This document shows positions 50,291-57,869 of a DNA stretch of 64,000 nt, piece by piece (the first letter of the stretch is position 1; the number at the start of each line of letters is the position of its first letter). The stretch is from contig NZ_ATUX01000005.1 in NCBI RefSeq assembly GCF_000420425.1, positions 434,001 through 498,000 on the forward strand, written 5' to 3'. The notes beneath the pieces were generated by a model. That model was not told the origin of the DNA and made no database searches. It saw only the letters and a program-made list of their open reading frames with translations. The translations under genes and the position numbers were made by a program. Source of the DNA: Schaalia vaccimaxillae DSM 15804. GTDB lineage: Bacteria > Actinomycetota > Actinomycetes > Actinomycetales > Actinomycetaceae.

Positions 50291-51898
50291 TCACATCGTT
50301 GGATCCATCTGGCAGGTGGCCCCAGCTTCGGGGACTTTTCCTTCCAGTAGGTAGGCAGTGGCTTTTTCGTCTGCACACAGTGAACGTCCGGAGAAGGAAC
50401 CGCCGTGTCCGTCTCCTTCAATGGTCAAAAGGTTAGCGTTGCCTAGCTGTTTGGTCAGTGAAACTGCGTGCTCGTAGGGGGTTGCATGGTCCCCAGTGAT
50501 ACCGACGACGAGAATCGGGGTTTTGACCTTTGATGCGTCAAAGTCCGTCAGGTCAGTGCCGGTTGATGGAACCGCCGCGCAGTCCAGGTTCTGGTGTGCG
50601 TATTCGCCAATCACTTCTTCGGTGAGTTCTGGACCTCCGACAAACTCGGGGACGCCGACTTCCTTCATATGATCAATCAGGCCGGAAACATCGGGTTTCT
50701 TTGGCGATGACGGGCACATCGCCAGGATGCCGGCCGTGCCGACGGCAGCGCCACCGTCCTTCATCAATTCGACGATCGAGTCAATCGATTCCTGGTCTCC
50801 TGCCTTTGCCTTGCCTAGCAGATCAAGTAGAGTACCCGGACCCATATACAGAGCCGTCGTCAAATAGTCTCTCAACGTTTTTCCAGTGAACTCTTCGCCC
50901 TCAGTAGGTTTGAGCGGGGCTTCATTAAGAGTATTGATGTAATCGAGCATCTCGCGTTCCGATGTAAACGGACAGGTGACAGGTTCCCCCTCGTCTGTGG
51001 TCAGCGTTGAACAGGAATCGGCCAACTTTCCGACGGCTTTCGAGACGGCGACCTGCTGATCGAAATTGCTCGTCAAGGAGGCCCACTGGGCATCGTCGGC
51101 TGAATCCAAGATCATGCGCCCAGCCTTGTCGGGGAACAGTGTTGCGTAGGTTGCTCCCAATAGGGTTCCGTAGGAATAACCGTGGTAGTCGAGCTGTTCT
51201 GCACCGCTGAGGACGCGTAGCATCTCCATGTCGCGGGCGACATGGGACGTACCCATGTATTGGGTGACAGGGTGCTTTTTGATGCATTCGGATAGGCGTA
51301 CGGCGCTTGCCTCGTCCGTGGTTTCGCAGTCCAGAGGGGCTGAGTTGCCGACGCCACGCGGATCGAACCCCCAGATTTCGTAGGCCTGCCTGATCTTGTC
51401 CATCTCTGGGAATGCTGGCATGGACATCGCGTGCGTGACGCCGCTGGCTCCGGGACCTCCGGGGTTGTTGAATAGTGGTTTGCCTTTGCCGTCTTTCGCG
51501 GTGGAGGGGATGCGTACGATGGCCAGGTCGACAGTCCGAGTATCGGTCGGATCTGCCCAGTTTATCGGTGCTTTGACAGTTCCGCATTGATAAGTTGAGG
51601 AATCGTTATGTCCGCTCGCGTCAAGTGCCTCTGTGACGTTTGAATCGAGTCCGTCCTGTTCAGTGCAGGTACGCCAGTCAATTTTTTGGGTGTAGAAGGA
51701 GGCGAAGTTTTCCTGCTGCCATGAATCGTCATGGGACTTGTCTGCTGCACTTGCCGATTGAGCCGTGGCTGAGCTGGGGATGCTAGCCGTGCATCCTGAT
51801 AGGGCAAGGATAGTGGCCGATGTGACGGCTGCGCCCTGAAGTAGTCGGCGGCGTCTGTCCGAGGGGGTGGTGCGGGGATTGGCCGTAATGAATGGCAC
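50291..51898 (-). CDS. Secreted lipoprotein alpha/beta hydrolase of the tripeptidyl aminopeptidase (TAP/Slp) family
   Basis: 535 residues. A basic N-terminus (DRRRRLLQGAA) and hydrophobic run end in the lipobox LSGC, so the protein is probably exported and lipid-anchored. The hydrolase domain has NNPGGPGASG (oxyanion region), the nucleophile elbow GYSYGT, the acid in GDHATPYE and the histidine in GDGHGG; cysteine pairs near the C-terminus match the TAP C-terminal domain. GTG 51898 has AAGGAGGG upstream; the open frame to 52099 is not needed. It probably trims peptides outside the cell. Confidence 0.88.
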   Translation of the reverse strand: MPFITANPRTTPSDRRRRLLQGAAVTSATILALSGCTASIPSSATAQSASAADKSHDDSWQQENFASFYTQKIDWRTCTEQDGLDSNVTEALDASGHNDSSTYQCGTVKAPINWADPTDTRTVDLAIVRIPSTAKDGKGKPLFNNPGGPGASGVTHAMSMPAFPEMDKIRQAYEIWGFDPRGVGNSAPLDCETTDEASAVRLSECIKKHPVTQYMGTSHVARDMEMLRVLSGAEQLDYHGYSYGTLLGATYATLFPDKAGRMILDSADDAQWASLTSNFDQQVAVSKAVGKLADSCSTLTTDEGEPVTCPFTSEREMLDYINTLNEAPLKPTEGEEFTGKTLRDYLTTALYMGPGTLLDLLGKAKAGDQESIDSIVELMKDGGAAVGTAGILAMCPSSPKKPDVSGLIDHMKEVGVPEFVGGPELTEEVIGEYAHQNLDCAAVPSTGTDLTDFDASKVKTPILVVGITGDHATPYEHAVSLTKQLGNANLLTIEGDGHGGSFSGRSLCADEKATAYLLEGKVPEAGATCQMDPTM

Positions 51899-52245
51899 GA
51901 AAGGTTCCCTCCTTCGAAATGGTGGTCTACGAACAACCAACTTTGAGTTCCTTCGTGGAACTGGGTCGGATTCGGCGTCTGACGAGCGCCAAGAAAAAAG
52001 GTAGAAGCCGGTCCTGAACTGTTCCTGAGAATATTCTGAACAATGTAGAAAAGCCTGTATTCCTGCGCTTTTCTCCCTATAAAAAGAAGTGGTTATCATT
52101 CTCTATTTCAACAAAAGTGCAGAGCTCAGCAGGTCGCACATGGGTGCATTTGGAGAATGCTGGATAGGACTTCGACAAACTGGACGACATCTGAGCCGTC
52201 GGGCGATCAGCCCGGCGTTACTACGTCAGCATTCAAGGAAATCTC
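51899..52245. other. Divergent intergenic region upstream of the isomerase gene
   Basis: About 350 bases with no supported gene. The region 52010-52130 is AT-rich and contains the 10-bp palindrome AGAATATTCT (52028-52037) inside a longer imperfect one (GTTC...GAAC). It is a candidate site for the SorC-type regulator encoded at 59.6 kb, but no second copy was found. Confidence 0.45.
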
Positions 52246-52725
52246 ATGGGCTTCAAGATTGTTGTCGCCGCCGATGCAGCCGGTGTCGAGTACAAGGATA
52301 TTCTCAAAAAGGACCTCGAGGCAGACCCAAGAGTCGATGAAGTCATCGACGCTGGGCTCGCTGTCGGTGAGGATGTTGATTACCCACATGTGGCTGTCAA
52401 GGCTGCGCGTATCGTTGCGGATGGACGAGCTGACCGTGGTCTTTTCGTGTGTGGCACCGGGATGGGCGTCGCCATGGCTGCTAATAAAGTTCCCGGTATT
52501 CGCGCGTCGGTTGCGCACGATTCCTTTTCCGTTGAGCGTTTAATTCTGTCAAATAACGCTCAAATCCTCACTTTTGGCCAAAGAGTCATCGGCATCGAGC
52601 TTGCGCGTCGGCTGACGCGAGAATGGCTCGGCTATGAATTTGACCCGAACTCGGCGTCCGCACCCAAAGTTGCGGCCCTTGAATCCTACGACGCAGGAGC
52701 GATTACCGAATCCACTGCCTGTTGA
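52246..52725 (+). CDS. RpiB/LacAB/EryI-family sugar-phosphate isomerase
   Basis: 159 residues with the family motif FVCGTGMGVAMAANK; Cys69 is the likely proton-transfer base. Compared with E. coli RpiB, the phosphate-site His10 is replaced by Ala11 (VAADAAG) and the ring-opening His99 by Ser102 (LILSNNAQ). Loss of the ring-opening residue fits an open-chain substrate such as a tetrulose 4-phosphate, as for EryI/DerI-type isomerases; this is inference. AAGGAAATC precedes ATG. It is the first gene of the 52-60 kb cluster. Confidence 0.88.
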   Translation: MGFKIVVAADAAGVEYKDILKKDLEADPRVDEVIDAGLAVGEDVDYPHVAVKAARIVADGRADRGLFVCGTGMGVAMAANKVPGIRASVAHDSFSVERLILSNNAQILTFGQRVIGIELARRLTREWLGYEFDPNSASAPKVAALESYDAGAITESTAC

Positions 52726-52736
52726 ACAAACTGTCT

Positions 52737-52774
52737 CCCTGTTACCTTCCGCAGATAAGCGGAAGGTAACAGGG
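52737..52774 (+). terminator. Strong hairpin between the isomerase and membrane-protein genes
   Basis: A perfect 16-bp stem (52737-52752 with 52759-52774) with a six-base loop, followed by GATAAAAATA. It may end a separate isomerase transcript or attenuate the operon. Confidence 0.75.
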
Positions 52775-52843
52775 GATAAAAATACCCCATCCATTCCGAT
52801 GCGGGCGATGGTGCCCGCATCCAGTCTTCAAGGACGAAGATAA

Positions 52844-53800
52844 ATGACACCTGACGCACTTATCACTTTTGCGGGCATGGACCTTTTCTGGATGCTCCTA
52901 GCCCTCGCTGGCGGCGCTTTTGGGGCCATGATTGGCGCTAACTATGCCTTCGGATTTACCGGCTTGACCATCCTCACAGGCTTTGCGATCGGTGCTGCTA
53001 CCGGTAATACGGCCTTCCTTGACTGGGTTTCCTTTGGTCCTGTCTTCGGCCCACACATTGGATTTGCTGGAGGCGTCGCGGGCGCGGCATACGCAGCCAA
53101 GAAGGGTTACATGCCTTCCGGTCGGGATGTCAACACTCAGCTTGTGGGCTTCGGCAAGCCCGATATTTTACTCGTCGGCGCTGTTTTTGGCCTTGGTGGT
53201 TACATTTTCAAGTCCCTTGTGTCCCTCATTCCCTGGTTTGGTTCCCACACCGACGCCGTTGCACTAACCGTTGTCACCTCTGGCATCGTTGCTCGCTTAA
53301 TGTTCGGTAAGACCGGTGTCTTCCACAAGCTCACGGCTCCCGAGGGCGACAAGCGTTGGCTCGACTGGCAAGAAACTCCCGGTCAACTCTTGACCGTGTC
53401 TGGTTTTGCTTCCCTTCTCGCATCCGGTGCTGCCGTCATGCTTGTTGGATACCTTGCACCCCTGGCCGCGGATGCCGCTTTTGTTCAAAATAACGCCCAG
53501 ATCATCCCATTCTCGATCTCTTCCGTGTGCATCTTCTTCGTTGCTATGGGCTACAAGTTCCCTGTTACCCACCACATGACGATCATCGCTGGCCTCGCTG
53601 CCATCCAATTCTTGACAATCACTGGATCTGGTTTCGCAGCAGTCCTAATTGGAACTTGCTTCGGTGTTGTTTCTGGTTTCGCTGGCGAGTATGCAGCTCG
53701 TTGGACAAACGCGCATGGTGACACCCACATCGATCCTCCGGCGGCTGTTATCTGGTTCATGACCACCGCCGTCTGGGGATCGGTTCTGATTTTCTCCTGA
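52844..53800 (+). CDS. Multi-pass membrane protein of unknown family, candidate transporter
   Basis: 318 residues, glycine- and alanine-rich, with roughly nine membrane segments by eye. Notable parts are GGAFGAMIGANYAFGF near the N-terminus, GPHIGFAGGVAGAAYAAKKGY, an internal hydrophilic stretch (APEGDKRWLDWQETPG) and YKFPVTHHMT near residue 235. I do not recognise a transporter family and see no ATPase motif. AAGGACG precedes ATG. Its position between an isomerase and kinases makes it the best candidate for substrate uptake in this cluster. Confidence 0.75.
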   Translation: MTPDALITFAGMDLFWMLLALAGGAFGAMIGANYAFGFTGLTILTGFAIGAATGNTAFLDWVSFGPVFGPHIGFAGGVAGAAYAAKKGYMPSGRDVNTQLVGFGKPDILLVGAVFGLGGYIFKSLVSLIPWFGSHTDAVALTVVTSGIVARLMFGKTGVFHKLTAPEGDKRWLDWQETPGQLLTVSGFASLLASGAAVMLVGYLAPLAADAAFVQNNAQIIPFSISSVCIFFVAMGYKFPVTHHMTIIAGLAAIQFLTITGSGFAAVLIGTCFGVVSGFAGEYAARWTNAHGDTHIDPPAAVIWFMTTAVWGSVLIFS

Positions 53801-53832
53801 TTCTCTAACACTTCGATCCAAAGGAACGACCG

Positions 53833-54705
53833 ATGGACGCCGCAGCTTCTCTTACCGCATGGCCCGAACGTCTCTACGACGCATATGTCTTCGACATGGA
53901 CGGAACGATCTACTTAGGTGATCAGTTTCTTCCCGGCGCTAAGCGTCTGGTCGAGGAGCTGCGCCGTCGTTCCATCCCTGTCCGATTCTTGTCGAATAAT
54001 CCCACCAAGGACCCTCAACAGTACGTTGAGAAGCTTGAGAGAATTGGTTTGCCTACTCCTATCGACGAGATTGCCAACACCGTCGTGACCATGACGCGCT
54101 GGCTCGTCGACAACCACCCTGGCAAAGTCGTCTACCCGATCGCAGAAGAGCCGCTGATCCGCGCCTTCCGCGAGGCTGGGATCCCCATGAGCGAGGACCC
54201 GGAGCAGATCGATATCGTCGTCGCCTCGTACGACCGCACCTTCGAGTACCGCAAGCTGCAGATCGCCTTCGACGCCATCTGGTTCCACAAGCGGGCGATC
54301 CTCGTCGCGACGAACCCCGACCGCTTCTGCCCCTTCCCCGGCGGGCGAGGAGAACCCGACTGCGCGGCCATCATCGCCGCCATCGAGGCCTGCACCGGCA
54401 CCACCTGCCAGTTCGTCGTCGGCAAACCGAATCCTGCAATGGCCGAGGCCGCACTCGGGGACCTCGACGTTGACCCGCGTGCATGCGTCATGGTCGGAGA
54501 CCGTCTGCTGACCGATATCGGCATGGCCACCAACACCGGGATGTTCTCGGCGATGCCGCTGACCGGCGAATCCACGCTCGAGGAGGCACTGGCCCTGCCC
54601 GAATCCGAACGACCCACCCACGTCCTCGATCGAGTCGACCGCCTGATCCCCAAGGCCATCTGGGATGAGCTCGGCTGGACCGAGGAGAACGACCCGATCA
54701 ACTGA
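53833..54705 (+). CDS. HAD-IIA (NagD/AraL-type) sugar phosphatase
   Basis: 290 residues. HAD motif I is VFDMDGTIYLG (Asp21, Asp23), motif II FLSNNPTK, motif III lysine VGKPNP and motif IV MVGDRLLTDIG, with the C2 cap between II and III. Family members such as AraL and NagD remove phosphate from assorted sugar phosphates and may relieve toxic build-up. AAGGAA precedes ATG. Base composition changes sharply near codon 85: the 5' part resembles its upstream neighbours and the rest is much richer in GC. Confidence 0.9.
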   Translation: MDAAASLTAWPERLYDAYVFDMDGTIYLGDQFLPGAKRLVEELRRRSIPVRFLSNNPTKDPQQYVEKLERIGLPTPIDEIANTVVTMTRWLVDNHPGKVVYPIAEEPLIRAFREAGIPMSEDPEQIDIVVASYDRTFEYRKLQIAFDAIWFHKRAILVATNPDRFCPFPGGRGEPDCAAIIAAIEACTGTTCQFVVGKPNPAMAEAALGDLDVDPRACVMVGDRLLTDIGMATNTGMFSAMPLTGESTLEEALALPESERPTHVLDRVDRLIPKAIWDELGWTEENDPIN

Positions 54706-54765
54706 TCCGCGGGAAACCGCACCCCTAACCGCCACGACGACGTGGCCCGACGAAAGAGGAAAACA

Positions 54766-56328
54766 ATGGTCAACCCCGGTTACGAAGGTCCTTATCTGAT
54801 GGGATTCGACTACGGCACGGAGTCGTGCCGTGCGGCCATCTTCGACCTCCAGGGGCACCCCATCGCCTTCGCCGCGACCCCCTACAAGACCTACCATCCC
54901 CGTCCGGGATGGGCCGAGCAGAACCCCCAGGACTGGTGGAACGCCATCGTCGCCTCCACCCGCAAGGTCCTCGATGAGACGGGCATCCCCGCTCGCGCGA
55001 TCTGCGGCATCTCCTATGACGCCACCACCATGACCGTCGTCGCCATGGACGAGAACGGCCATGAGCTGCGCAATGCGATCATGTGGATGGACGTGCGCGC
55101 AACCGACCAGTCCGCGCGTGCCGAAACCATCGACCACTGGGCCCGCCACTACAACGGCGGCGGTACCATGCCCGCCACCGCCGAGTGGTTCCCCTTCAAG
55201 GCGGCCTGGCTCAAGGAGAACGAGCCCGATGTCTACAATGCCGCCTATCGCCTGGTGGACGCACCCGAGTGGCTCACCTACAAGCTGACCGGCGAGTGGA
55301 CGCTCAACATCAACTCCGCCGCCCTTCGCATGTACTACAACCGCGACCACGGCGGCTGGCCCGTCGAGTTCTACGAGCACATCGGCTGCGGCGACGTCTT
55401 CGCGAAGCTGCCCGAGCGTATCCTCGACCTCGGCACCCCGATCGGCGGTCTGTCCACCTCCGCCGCCCAGGAACTCGGCCTGCTGCCCGGCACGCCCGTC
55501 GCCCAGGGCTGCGCGGATGCCTGGGCGGGCCAGATCGGCCTGGGCGTCGTCTCGCCCGGCAAGACCGCAGTCATCACCGGCTCGTCCCACGTCATCACCG
55601 GTCAGTCCGGCAAACCGCTGCACGGCGAGGGCTTCTTCGGCGGTTACACCGACGGCGTCCTGCCCGGCCAGTACACCTGCGAGGGCGGTCTCGTCTCCTC
55701 CGGCTCCACGCTCAAGTGGTTCAAGGACAACTTCTGTCGAGACCTGACCACCGCCGCCGAGCGGCTGGGCCAGAACCCGTACAAGGTCCTCGACGAACGC
55801 GTCCGCGACATGCCCCCCGGCTCGAACGGCCTCATCATCAACGAGTACTTCCAGGGCAACCGCACCCCGTACACGGACTCCAAAGCCCGCGGCATCATGT
55901 GGGGCCTCACCCTGGGCACGACGCCCGAGCAGGTCTACCACGCGATCGAGGAAGCGGTCTGCTTCGGCGTCGCGCACAACCTCAAGGCCTTCGCCGATGC
56001 CGGGTTCGAGGCCACCGAGCTCGTCGCCTGCGGCGGCGCCACCAAGTCGCGCGACTGGATGCAGATGCACTCCGACGTCACGGGCCTGCCCGTGACCCTG
56101 ACCGAGGTCGGCGACGCCGTGGTCCTGGGTTCGTGCATGCTGGCGGCGGTCGGCTCCGGCCAGTACCAGTCCATCGAGGATGCCGCGCGCAATATGGTTC
56201 GCGAGACCGAGCGCATCGAGCCCCGCATGGACGTCCATGACGAATACCAGTTCTATTTCGAGAAGTACATGGAGACCTACCCGCAGATGCAGGAGCTCTC
56301 CCACCAGATGGTCGATCACCTCGCGTGA
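54766..56328 (+). CDS. FGGY-family carbohydrate kinase 1 (EryA-like size)
   Basis: 520 residues. The N-terminal ATP/sugar motif is MGFDYGTESCRAAIFD and the C-terminal FGGY signature region includes ELVACGGATKSRDWMQMHSD. The catalytic aspartate is expected in QGCADAWAGQIG. FGGY kinases phosphorylate polyols or ketoses. Its length is close to erythritol, xylulose and glycerol kinases. ATG 54766 has AGAGG upstream; ATG 54742 lies before that site. It is followed at 18 bases by the dehydrogenase. The substrate is unknown. High GC. Confidence 0.9.
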   Translation: MVNPGYEGPYLMGFDYGTESCRAAIFDLQGHPIAFAATPYKTYHPRPGWAEQNPQDWWNAIVASTRKVLDETGIPARAICGISYDATTMTVVAMDENGHELRNAIMWMDVRATDQSARAETIDHWARHYNGGGTMPATAEWFPFKAAWLKENEPDVYNAAYRLVDAPEWLTYKLTGEWTLNINSAALRMYYNRDHGGWPVEFYEHIGCGDVFAKLPERILDLGTPIGGLSTSAAQELGLLPGTPVAQGCADAWAGQIGLGVVSPGKTAVITGSSHVITGQSGKPLHGEGFFGGYTDGVLPGQYTCEGGLVSSGSTLKWFKDNFCRDLTTAAERLGQNPYKVLDERVRDMPPGSNGLIINEYFQGNRTPYTDSKARGIMWGLTLGTTPEQVYHAIEEAVCFGVAHNLKAFADAGFEATELVACGGATKSRDWMQMHSDVTGLPVTLTEVGDAVVLGSCMLAAVGSGQYQSIEDAARNMVRETERIEPRMDVHDEYQFYFEKYMETYPQMQELSHQMVDHLA

Positions 56329-56346
56329 CCGGCGGGAAGAAGTGAC

Positions 56347-57717
56347 ATGTCAGTCGAACTGATCCAGCAGGCGCTCAAGACCGCCACGGATACCAAGGAC
56401 ATCGTGTTCGGACGCGACGTCCTCAAGGAGACCGGAGCAGTGTTCGCGCGCAACTTCCCGGGCAAGAAGGTGCTTGTCGTCGCAGACGGCAACACCTTCG
56501 CCGCCGCGGGTGACGCGGTCGTCGAATCGTTGACGGCAGCCGGCGTCGAGTTCGCCGAGGCGCCGTACGTCTTCCCGGGGACGCCCACCCTGTATGCAGG
56601 CTACGAGAACGTTGAGATCCTGCGTGAGCACATCCGCCCCCTCGAGGACGCGGTCGTGTGCTCCATCGCGTCGGGCACCCTCAATGACCTCGCCAAGCTC
56701 GCCTCCGGAGAACTGGGCCGCCCGTACATGAACGTGTGCACAGCGCCTTCGGTCGATGGCTACGCCGCGTTCGGTGCATCCATCGCCAAGGAAGGCTTCA
56801 AGATCACGCGCGATTGCCCGGCGCCGGTCGCGCTGGTCGCCGACCTCGACGTCATCGCCGCCTCTCCCAAGCGCCTGATCGCCACCGGCTACGGCGACCT
56901 CATCGAGAAGATCCCCGCGGGAGCCGACTGGATGCTCGCCGACGAACTCGGCATCGAGCCCATCGACGACTACGTGTGGAGCCTCGTCCAGGGGCCGCTC
57001 GCGGATGCGCTCAAGGACCCGGACAAGATCGGCGCGGGCGACCCCGAAGCGATCACCGGTCTGGCCGAGGGCAACATCATGTCGGGCCTGGCCATGCAGG
57101 CGGCCCAGTCCTCGCGCCCCGCATCCGGAGCCGGCCACCAGTTCTCCCACGTGTGGGAGATGGAGGGCCACGGTCTGGATTGGGAGCCGCCGCTGTCCCA
57201 CGGCATGAAGGTCGGTGTGGGAACTGTCGCTTCCTGCGCCATGTGGGAGGAGGCCCTCAAGCTCGACATCGCGGCTGTGGACGCCGACGCGGTGGTGGCG
57301 GCCGCCAAGACGGATGAGCAGGTCGAGGCGGAGGTCCGCGCTCTGCTGATCCCCAAGATCGCCGAGGAATCGGTCAAGCACTCGGTCGGCAAGAACCTCC
57401 AGGGCGAGGAGCGCAGGGCCCGCGTCGAGGCGATCAAGGCCGCATGGCCGCGCATCGTCGAGCGCGTCCGCCCGCAGCTCATCTCCGCGGACGAGGCGGC
57501 TGCGCGTCTGAAGGCCGTGGGCGCCCCGTACCACCCGGAGATGATCGAGGTCGACATGGAGCGGTTCCGCCAGACTCACGTCAAGGCGCAGATGATCCGT
57601 CCCCGCTACACGATCTTCGATGCGCTCAACGACCTGGGGCTGCTCAACACCGTCATCGAGAACCTGTTCTCGCCCGACGGCTACTGGGGCAAGCACCCGC
57701 ACAAGGAAGAGGCCTGA
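56347..57717 (+). CDS. AraM/EgsA-like glycerol-1-phosphate-type dehydrogenase
   Basis: 456 residues of the metal-dependent (Fe-ADH fold) sn-glycerol-1-phosphate dehydrogenase family. Nucleotide-binding segments are VCSIASGTLNDLAK and CTAPSVDGYAAFG. The metal ligands are the Asp in GYGDLIEK, a His in GAGHQFSHVWEM and the His in PLSHGMKVGVG. In Bacillus the AraM relative reduces dihydroxyacetone phosphate to glycerol 1-phosphate. Here, next to two FGGY kinases and an isomerase, it could oxidise a polyol phosphate to a ketose phosphate; that is inference. High GC. Confidence 0.9.
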   Translation: MSVELIQQALKTATDTKDIVFGRDVLKETGAVFARNFPGKKVLVVADGNTFAAAGDAVVESLTAAGVEFAEAPYVFPGTPTLYAGYENVEILREHIRPLEDAVVCSIASGTLNDLAKLASGELGRPYMNVCTAPSVDGYAAFGASIAKEGFKITRDCPAPVALVADLDVIAASPKRLIATGYGDLIEKIPAGADWMLADELGIEPIDDYVWSLVQGPLADALKDPDKIGAGDPEAITGLAEGNIMSGLAMQAAQSSRPASGAGHQFSHVWEMEGHGLDWEPPLSHGMKVGVGTVASCAMWEEALKLDIAAVDADAVVAAAKTDEQVEAEVRALLIPKIAEESVKHSVGKNLQGEERRARVEAIKAAWPRIVERVRPQLISADEAAARLKAVGAPYHPEMIEVDMERFRQTHVKAQMIRPRYTIFDALNDLGLLNTVIENLFSPDGYWGKHPHKEEA

Positions 57718-57737
57718 TCGGGCCCGATCCCGCTCGA

Positions 57738-57771
57738 GGTCCGCCGCGCCCGGCAACGGGCGCGGCGGACC
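57738..57771 (+). terminator. Hairpin between dehydrogenase and second kinase
   Basis: A perfect 15-bp stem (57738-57752 with 57757-57771) closed by a GCAA tetraloop. No U tract; possible terminator or message-stability element. Confidence 0.7.
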
Positions 57772-57869
57772 AGCATGGGTCGTCCGCATGCGGCCGACGA
57801 CCAATCGAATCGCTACCGCGCGGCGCTGATCGCCGCGCCTCCGGCTGAATCACAGAGAAGAGTTCGCAC

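Noticed and set aside
55083-56240. 385-codon plus-strand frame within the first FGGY kinase
   Set aside because: Arginine/proline-rich out-of-frame reading of the kinase gene.
53914-56319. 801-codon open frame on the minus strand
   Set aside because: It is antisense to the phosphatase and FGGY kinase genes, has low-complexity Gly/Val/Asp-rich content and no domain motif; long antisense frames are expected in very GC-rich coding sequence.
56350-57804. 484-codon open frame on the minus strand
   Set aside because: Shadow of the AraM-like gene, rich in Arg/Asp/Gly, no ribosome site and no motifs.
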